Origin: Incurvaria masculella | Taxonomy: Eukaryota; Arthropoda; Insecta; Lepidoptera; Incurvariidae | Assembly: GCA_946894095.1 (NCBI GenBank) | Contig: OX335644.1 | Location: forward strand, 19,697,595-19,761,594 | Direction of reading: 5' to 3' | DNA: 64,000 nucleotides | In this document: positions 60,101 to 64,000 of the stretch, piece after piece | How the letters are laid out: the number at the start of each line of letters is the position of its first letter | Numbering within the stretch: position 1 is the first letter of the stretch | Program-made: the position numbers and the translations under genes | The notes under the pieces: model-generated | What the model was told of the DNA's origin: nothing | Databases searched by the model: none | What the model saw: the letters and a program-made list of their open reading frames with translations, nothing else

Positions 60101-63100
60101 GTTAAATAAAAAAAAGGGGGCAAAGTTATTGTTGATTGAGCCTGTAAAGAGAATGGGTTAAATGGGAAATTGATCATTTACAAATATTTAGCTTGCAAAT
60201 GCACTTGTTTGGTAGTTACAATCACTTTTATAATGCACAGTTCTTCTATCTTCTGTCACAACATATTTGTAAATACACTCTTTTGCACTCAGGTCCTACT
60301 ACGTCTAAGGTACTGCCGATGACTGGATTTTTCCTGTTCACACTGGAGGAAACCCCAAATATAGTCCAAAACAAGAGAAATTTTAAAATATTGAAAGATA
60401 TACACATCGCAAGGAAGAAGATGGAGAAATACTTCAGATACTCAAAATACGATGCGAATTTAAAGAAAATCAAGAAAAACTTGTCCAAACTAGAAAGAAA
60501 CAAGAAGATCTTTGTAAACTTCGAACAAAATACAAAAGACGAGACTACTTCACAGTTTCTATTTGAAACAGAAGAAACTGGTCCAATACCAGACCAAGAA
60601 ATTAGCTTTCAAGACCCCAAACAGACTATCCTTCATCTAGATCATGATAAAGTGACGCTACAAAAGCGAAAACATCAACACGCAAACGAAAAAGCAGGCA
60701 CAGAAACACACAAACGCCAAAAGCACTCGCTCTTCAACAGTCAGATCTATCATAACGAAGATAAAACAGGCACAGAACCACACAAACGTCAGAAGCGTTC
60801 TCTCTTCAACCGTCAGACCAATCAGAACCAAGACAAAACACGCATCGACCTACACAAACGTCAGAGACGCTCGTTCTTCAACCGTCAGACCAGTCAGAAT
60901 GAAGATGAATCAGGCACAGAACCGCACAAACTTCAGCAGCGATCGCTCTTTAACCGTCATACCAATCAGAACAAAGACAAGACAGGCACAGAACCGCACA
61001 AGCGTCAGAAACGCTCGCTCTTCAACCGTCAGAACAATCCGAGCGAAGACAACATGCTCCTCAACATTCTGCAGTTCCTGATTCGAAATCGGAAGAGCGT
61101 CATACCCGTGGTCTCCGTGATGCGAGAGATAACGACGCTAGTGAGGAGCGCGAACGGCGAGCTAAATCATAGCTCCAAGGAGAGGAACAACTACATCGGA
61201 GCTGCCCCGGCGAGCGTCGCTCCTATCACCTATAGCCTGTCGCTGGGCAAGGACCCGCCGATGAGGGCGTTCGTGAAGAGGCTGCTCGGCATCGGAGCGC
61301 CGACGGAGCAGCTCAGCATCGCGAGCGTGCCGGGGAAGTGAAGGTTGGTGGATTGCAGTGAATCCAAAGGCTTCGTAGCACTTTTACGGTCGATAGATGG
61401 CGTTGAAAATGCGCATAGTATTAAGGTGTGTCAGCGGAATCTAGATGGCGCCAGTATCTAATGATTTACAAAATAATGATAGTTGTATGCAGCCACGTAA
61501 TTCTACCTTCTTACCTTTTTCAAATAATTTCACGTTTAGTGTTAAGAGCGGTTTTGGCAATTTTGAGTGTCTCACGGATCACGGCTCACACGAATCCGAG
61601 CTGTTCCATGGATCAGAATTTTGTAAAAATTTAGGTCCACCTTTTGTAAAATTGTATTTGTGTCTATACTATATTTAGAATGCAACTAAATTTTGCAATA
61701 TTCTTGATGCCTGTGATACTCCTACAACATGCATTGAGGGCACTTAATTTTTACTAGTTTAAATCATAAAATGGATCCATGTTAAGTTTTTAGGGTTCCA
61801 TACCCAAAGTGTGAAAACGGAACCCTATTACTAAGCCTCCGCTGTCTGTCCGTCCGTCCGTCCGCCCGTCCGTCTGTCACAGGGCTGTATCTCATGAACC
61901 GTAATAGGTAGGCAGCTGAAATTTTCAGAGTGTTTATTTATTTTGCCGCTATAACAACAAATAGGTAAAATTAAAAAAAATATAAAAATAAAAGGGGGGG
62001 GGGGGGGGGGCATACAAAAAAAGTCATTTTTTGGTGTTGATGGTACGGAACCCTTCGTGTGCGAGTCCGACTCGCACTTGGCCGGTTTTTCCATATTATT
62101 TGACCTGTACACTCAAAATCTTACACACAAAGTTCGCTAGAGTTATTGAATAGTTAAAAAAATCCTCCAATATCTTACTATAATGATATTGTCGCATTAT
62201 TTCATTTATTTTTCATAACCTGTGTAAAAATATGTTCAGTTGTAAATATGTACATAGAAATTGGTATTCACACAAGTATTTTAAAGTATATTGCATGCAA
62301 GCATTTCGTTTGTTTCCGTGTTGGGGGAAAAACGCCATCTATTGTCGTGTGATTTATATAGAAACTTTTATATAGATAGTTTCCAGTGAAGCGGTAGATG
62401 TCGCTATAATGTCTTGTTTTCCTCTCATTTTAGGAAAGCATAGTGCAATTGTACCCCGGAAAAATATAATTTGTGTAACCGTAATAGATTTCTTAACTCC
62501 AAAAGGGCTTATTCTGTGATTTTTATCTAAACTAAAAAAACGAAAGACTTAATAATCTTATAGTTATCCAGCATAAATCTACTTTGACACTCAACCTCAG
62601 AATTGTTTCTAACAAACACTGTATAAAGGCCGCATATCTATCACTGAGGGTTAGAGACTTTTCACAACCGTCTGCCAAAATGAGTCGGATATAAGGTCCG
62701 ATATGATGGTTCTGTTTAACAGTATGAGTCTGATTTGAGCTAGCGCTACCAATAGCATGATCTATAACCGGCCGGATTCACGCTGACAGCTCTAAATAGT
62801 GCACCGTAAATGATATGACGTCATCGTTACATAACTCAATGCAGTTCACAGCTCTTCCGCTTTGGAGGTAGGGCACTGCATCTGTCAATGTCACATTGTG
62901 ACATTCATGCAGCACTGTCTGTCATCTTTCAACTGTGGTTTTTCCCAAACCGTTGAATTTCTCTTAGGTAAAAATTCAAGTTCAAACTGTTTCAACTAAT
63001 GTCATTTGTTCCAAGTTGGTTTTTTTGTTGCCGTAAATGCGTGCACAGTCAGTCTGAGCTGTATATCACTTTTTGTTGCTGACAACTTTGACCGTGCAAT

Positions 63101-63534
63101 CTGAATCGGGACGCTTGGTTACACTGTGTACAGTGTAAGCATTAACAGTAAAAAAAAGGCTGCCCAGTACACACAAATAAAAAATATAACCTGTCAAATC
63201 AATGTCAACTGAACTGTTAAAAATTAAACTTGGCAACGGATTCAAAAACAGCTGATCATGGGACGCATACTTGTTCTAGAGTCAGAAATTTGCCATACAT
63301 CGTGAAATAGGTTCTAGAGACTACATTTTATTGCTAAGGCTGGAAGATTTTTTCGAGTAAGCCAACACAGAATTGCTCGTTTAAAATAAGACGATACTAA
63401 AGAGATTACCCATGACCTGAGTATCTAAAATTCCATAACTTTTTCTACTAAAAACTAAAAAAAATCTACGTTTCAGGGCGCGAGGCACATTCTTCCTGAT
63501 GACACACAGAAAGTCGCCGTACTCTTTAGAATAA
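45184..63534 (+). CDS. Secreted lipase, pancreatic-lipase family, 8 exons
   Basis: Exons 45184-45232, 53038-53149, 53904-54052, 55558-55699, 56902-57116, 58116-58226, 58899-59055 and 63477-63534 join in frame (993 nt, 330 aa), all GT-AG. The start [17 protein letters not shown] is a short signal peptide. The alpha/beta-hydrolase core shows nucleophile S164 in GHSLG, D189 in ITGLDPA and H264 in CSHWRSYEY, plus VDVIHTD and [10 protein letters not shown] family motifs. The end is [18 protein letters not shown]. There is no C-terminal PLAT domain, as usual for insect neutral lipases and vitellogenin-like lipases of about 330 residues. Expected role: extracellular hydrolysis of acylglycerols or phospholipids, for example in the gut. 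Exon 3 is the first of seven tandem copies. An independent coding-like frame lies in intron 7. Confidence 0.93.
45288..45622 (-). mobile_element. tRNA-headed SINE, near full length
   Basis: Antisense order of tail, body and head as in the 12780 copy; contains a run of 13 G near 45440. The head end reads GGGCGGGGATCGAGCCCATG and then GAGCTACGAGCCG. Lipase intron 1. Confidence 0.72.
45705..46020 (+). mobile_element. 5S-headed SINE
   Basis: CTCGGTAGTCCAGCGGCACG, then GTGAAGCACTTCTGGCACTG and TTCTGGATGGGTTACCG (5S-like), followed by the body (TGGTACCATTGCATTGAGTG) and AGGTCCTGTCATG. Diverged. Confidence 0.65.
46060..46292 (-). mobile_element. tRNA-headed SINE fragment
   Basis: Antisense: TTTAACCCTACCACATAGAA, CTAGCATTCGTGACGT, GAAAAAGAAAGAGGTGCACG. 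Confidence 0.6.
46490..47320. other. Lipase intron 1, no gene seen
   Basis: AT-rich, no notable open frame and no match to other repeats in the window. Confidence 0.4.
47325..47895 (-). mobile_element. Two SINE fragments, antisense
   Basis: 47325-47520 carries tail and body (GATGGCTAGCACCACACTAA, ACTGGATGGAAAACAGGG); 47690-47895 carries body and head side (CCTACCACCTAGTAGGGGAA, CGAAATGCACTTATCC, GTGGTGCATGAA). Confidence 0.6.
47940..47968. repeat. TA microsatellite
   Basis: GTATGTA followed by about ten TA units. Confidence 0.9.
47985..48575. mobile_element. Inverted-repeat element (ATAGATTAAAG family) interrupted by a LINE or SINE tail
   Basis: The ends ACCATAGATTGAACAGGAAG and GCTCTTTAATCTATGACA match the 34610 element in inverted form. 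Inside, 48145-48420 (GAATGAATGAATAAAC, TATTTATTGTGCAATAG, GGCGGACTTATCACTAAGAG, CCAGTCAACCTTTGGG) looks like the 3' end of a lepidopteran retroelement in minus orientation. Confidence 0.55.
48935..49300. mobile_element. SINE with tRNA-like head plus inverted second copy
   Basis: 48937-49035 is a clear tRNA-derived head: GTGGTCTAGGGGCTAGAGG (box A region) and GGTCTGGGTTCAAAACCTCG (box B). It is joined at about 49036 to an antisense SINE body ending in a second, reversed head (ATTCGTAACGAATTGCATTA ... GGCAAGGATTTGAGACC). Confidence 0.72.
49300..49625. pseudogene. LINE 3' fragments
   Basis: 49300-49368 is a short minus-strand CR1 end (AAGAACCCCAGGTTGTACTT). From 49370 the plus strand matches 56618-56875 (GACATTAGGCTTTTGA, CGAACCGTTTCTC, CTTTGGTCTCTCAGCA), a jockey/RTE-like polymerase end of [12 protein letters not shown] type, here degenerate. 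Confidence 0.55.
49680..49960. other. GC-rich island in lipase intron 1
   Basis: A CGCCGCCGCCGCCGCCGC run and dense CG dinucleotides (49795-49945) in AT-rich surroundings. The frames through it are low-complexity arginine or alanine runs. ATTCCCCGCCTTTGCGTGTC at its left edge resembles CR1 repeat text. No gene claimed. Confidence 0.35.
50510..50600 (+). mobile_element. CCGT-family element fragment
   Basis: AGACCAAGTGCGAGTCGAAC, then CTCGCACACGAACGGTTC; only the start is present. The 300 bp that follow are unclassified. Confidence 0.55.
50943..51205 (-). mobile_element. CCGT-microsatellite element
   Basis: AGGGTTCCGTACCCAAAGGG, seven GTCC units, TCTCATGAACCGTAATAG, then GAGCCCGACTCGCACTTGAC. 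Confidence 0.78.
51304..51790 (+). mobile_element. CCGT-microsatellite element plus partial second copy
   Basis: 51304-51626 is complete (AACCGGCCAAGTGCGAGTCG ... nine GGAC units ... GGGTACGGAACCCTAAAAAC). 51640-51780 repeats its 3' half (GAGCAGA-free variant with ACAGACGGACGGACAGCGGA). Confidence 0.75.
51790..51895 (+). mobile_element. SINE 3' end fragment
   Basis: AGGAAGGTCCTGATATGGC, CATGTGGTGTGTTAGGCTAA, ATTAATCCATGTCCAGTTAT, in sense orientation. Confidence 0.55.
52009..52379. mobile_element. Hairpin MITE, GGCTGTCCGACCC family, 371 bp
   Basis: TTAA at both ends; nearly identical to the 31613 copy across its whole length, so both moved fairly recently. Confidence 0.88.
52455..52832 (-). 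mobile_element. 5S rRNA-headed SINE, full length
   Basis: Antisense copy running from the tail (ACATGGATGGCTAATACCAA) through the body (TGGAAAACACGGACAATTTT, CCCTACCACCTAGTAAGG) to a 5S-like head (GGTCACCCATCCAGAACCTA, CAGAAGTGCTTC, GCGCCACTGGGCTACCGAGG). Together with 30236 it defines the family. Lipase intron 1. Confidence 0.8.
53904..55089 (+). repeat. Seven tandem 170-bp copies of lipase exon 3 with its splice sites
   Basis: Units start at 53904, 54074, 54244, 54414, 54584, 54754 and 54924. Each is a 149-nt exon followed by 21 nt that contain a GTCGGT donor and a CTACTTTCAG acceptor. Copies 2-6 appear identical; copy 1 differs at its upstream flank and encodes HNPS instead of HSPS. Copy 7 has several changes ([20 protein letters not shown]) and ends AAGTCAGT. 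An unspliced run-through meets a stop in the next unit, and joining two copies shifts the frame. Confidence 0.95.
55353..55516. mobile_element. 166-bp-type MITE, GGGCCGAGTGCACGAA family, copy 3
   Basis: Reverse orientation: AAGCCCCGATTGCACCAAGA ... CACGTCACTTTTAGTGAACC ... CTTTCGTGCACTCTGCCTTA. Ends 40 bp before lipase exon 4. Confidence 0.75.
55850..56045 (+). pseudogene. LINE C-terminal fragment
   Basis: The plus strand reads [20 protein letters not shown] then [19 protein letters not shown] and a stop: the tail of an RTE/I-like reverse transcriptase (R-R-W-D-D-I pattern). Lipase intron 4. Confidence 0.65.
56160..56450 (+). pseudogene. LINE RNase-H-side fragment
   Basis: [20 protein letters not shown], a stop, then [17 protein letters not shown]. 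This is the C-terminal zinc-knuckle-like end of R1/jockey-type polymerases (C-x-C-x(n)-H-x(4)-C). Confidence 0.55.
56618..56878 (+). pseudogene. LINE 3' end fragment beside lipase exon 5
   Basis: Plus frame [18 protein letters not shown] and a downstream [13 protein letters not shown] stretch; matches 49370-49620. It ends about 25 bp before the exon 5 acceptor, so the intron's last bases are nearly all that remain of the original intron end. Confidence 0.6.
57715..57985 (+). mobile_element. SINE, sense, missing most of the head
   Basis: ATGGTTCGGAATCCATCTAA, TAGATGGTAGGGTTAAGCCC, GAGAGAAGGTCCTGGCACCT, GTATTAGCCGTCCATGTCCA and a TTATATAAAAC end. Lipase intron 5. Confidence 0.68.
58480..58645 (-). 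pseudogene. CR1-type LINE 3' end fragment
   Basis: ACACCACGTTTGAAGGATCC and AAGGTTGTACTTTGGGGGAA match the antisense CR1 ends at 41450 and 49320. Confidence 0.5.
59255..59915. repeat. ACCTCGCGAGT / GAGAATCGG repeat split by a MITE
   Basis: ATAGACCTCGCGAGTAGTTT (59273) is separated from TTGTCTTGTCACAAAACAAA (59740) and CACGAGAATCGGCTGAGAAA (59826) by the TTAA MITE at 59302-59677. The uninterrupted order is seen at 18800-18940. Confidence 0.6.
59302..59677. mobile_element. 376-bp hairpin MITE (CGGCCCGTAAGC family), copy 4
   Basis: TTAA at both ends, length exactly 376 bp like the copies at 8428 and 8800, opposite orientation, nearly identical sequence. Confidence 0.88.
60193..61341 (+). CDS. 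Repeat-containing secretory-precursor-like ORF inside lipase intron 7
   Basis: The frame is open from 60193. A strong acceptor (TCTTTTGCACTCAG, ending 60292) suggests that the real exon starts at 60293, giving about 349 residues to the TGA at 61339-61341. The first part ([13 protein letters not shown]) resembles the last beta strand of the lipase. A lysine-rich, possibly coiled segment follows. Then come five 24-residue repeats (60691-61050) of the form [20 protein letters not shown]; three end in RQKR or RQRR before S, a furin-type site, one is HKLQQR and one KRQKH. The last 97 residues are non-repetitive with high-GC coding composition. From lipase exon 7 (phase 2) this exon would be read out of frame; phase-1 exons 1, 3, 5 and 6 would fit. 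It is therefore an alternative terminal exon, a separate gene with unseen 5' exons, or a relic. Function unknown. Confidence 0.6.
   Translation: MQMHLFGSYNHFYNAQFFYLLSQHICKYTLLHSGPTTSKVLPMTGFFLFTLEETPNIVQNKRNFKILKDIHIARKKMEKYFRYSKYDANLKKIKKNLSKLERNKKIFVNFEQNTKDETTSQFLFETEETGPIPDQEISFQDPKQTILHLDHDKVTLQKRKHQHANEKAGTETHKRQKHSLFNSQIYHNEDKTGTEPHKRQKRSLFNRQTNQNQDKTRIDLHKRQRRSFFNRQTSQNEDESGTEPHKLQQRSLFNRHTNQNKDKTGTEPHKRQKRSLFNRQNNPSEDNMLLNILQFLIRNRKSVIPVVSVMREITTLVRSANGELNHSSKERNNYIGAAPASVAPITYSLSLGKDPPMRAFVKRLLGIGAPTEQLSIASVPGK
60691..61050 (+). repeat. Five 72-bp coding repeats
   Basis: Exactly 5 x 72 bp in frame, units starting at 60691, 60763, 60835, 60907 and 60979. DNA and protein have both diverged between units, so the array is not recent. 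Confidence 0.92.
61791..62092 (-). mobile_element. CCGT-microsatellite element with an 18-G run
   Basis: AGGGTTCCATACCCAAAGTG, GTCC/GCCC units, TCTCATGAACCGTAATAGG, a run of about 18 G near 61993-62010, then GTCCGACTCGCACTTGGCCG. Confidence 0.78.
62100..63470. other. End of lipase intron 7, no gene seen
   Basis: AT-rich intron. The only structure noted is a palindrome at 62880-62912 (AATGTCACA, T, TGTGACATT, with partly matching flanks). No exon with matching phase was found before 63477. Confidence 0.4.
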
Positions 63535-63846
63535 GTTAGAAAACAATTTAATAGTTAATTACATACTCGTAACATCCCAGATCATAGAAAATGTAAAAAA
63601 ACGTCTTTCTTAATGTTGGATATAAATGTATCAGTTTTGATTCTCCCCTCACGCTGGCTTAAACACTAAAGCCACACTCTTGGTTAAATTATTTTATAAA
63701 TCAACATGTGAAAATGGTGTTTAACAGGAGTATTCTGTTCTAAATATTTTGAATGAATAGATTTTGTAAGAATATATTCTCGCTAAAAAAAATTTTTATA
63801 TTTCTCTAATAATAAGTAGATATCAAATGTGTTTTGGAAAATTACT

Positions 63847-64000
63847 TTAAGGTGGCCCAACCCGCTCATTTCCCCATACAAAAGGGGAAAGAAGATCACG
63901 CCTATATTTCTTGTCAGAGATCCAAAATTTTGCTCAATATAGCTTTATTTGATTGAACTAGATGTCTGATGACCATTGGCATTGTAAAATTGTGTTTGGT
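63847..64000. mobile_element. TTAA MITE, GGTGGCCCAACCCG family, cut by window end
   Basis: TTAA followed by the intact left terminus and the first 150 bp, almost identical to the 16827 copy; the right end lies outside the window. Confidence 0.85.

Noticed and set aside
59055..60293. Splicing lipase exon 7 to the repeat ORF
   Set aside because: Phase 2 donor with this acceptor reads SYYV and a stop; the exon at 63477 fits in phase and gives the expected lipase end.

Overview
The window reads as nuclear DNA of an insect, most likely a moth or butterfly. It holds widely spaced, short, GC-rich exons in AT-rich introns that are crowded with transposon remnants. The repeats include CR1, RTE and jockey-like LINE ends, mariner, TTAA-flanked MITEs, SINEs and a CCGT-microsatellite element of a kind common in Lepidoptera. 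Species cannot be fixed from the sequence alone. || Four cellular genes could be assembled by matching splice sites and intron phases. (1) Plus strand, 949-6491: a four-exon gene for a 493-residue protein with twelve C2H2 zinc fingers, followed by a decayed duplicate of its last exon (6911-7019). (2) Minus strand, 27435-8334: a complete seven-exon aldo-keto reductase of 317 residues, lying tail to tail with the zinc-finger gene. (3) Minus strand, 40357-37088: the last four exons of Adar, the dsRNA adenosine deaminase; no upstream exon was recognised in the window. (4) Plus strand, 45184-63534: a complete eight-exon secreted lipase of the pancreatic-lipase family, 330 residues, with signal peptide and Ser-Asp-His triad. 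|| Two oddities sit inside the lipase gene. Exon 3 with its splice sites is repeated seven times as a 170-bp tandem array; the 21-nt gaps are too short to be introns and the exon length is not a multiple of three, so a productive mRNA can hold only one copy. Intron 7 carries a long open frame (60193-61341) with five 24-residue repeats, three of which end in a furin-type RQ(K/R)R site. || The remainder is mostly mobile DNA. 1-749: open C-terminal half of a LINE reverse transcriptase. 8.4-27.4 kb: aldo-keto reductase introns with TTAA MITEs, a 1.9-kb inverted-repeat element made of opposed 100-bp tandem repeats, LINE ends and a foldback element. 27.5-37 kb: a MADF-domain remnant, a full-length 5S-headed SINE, a mariner copy broken only by two stop codons, and unrecognised coding-like pieces. 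40.4-45 kb: nested MITEs, LINE ends and a tRNA-like sequence between inverted arms. 45.2-63.5 kb: lipase introns with SINEs, CCGT elements and LINE ends. The genes show no obvious shared pathway.
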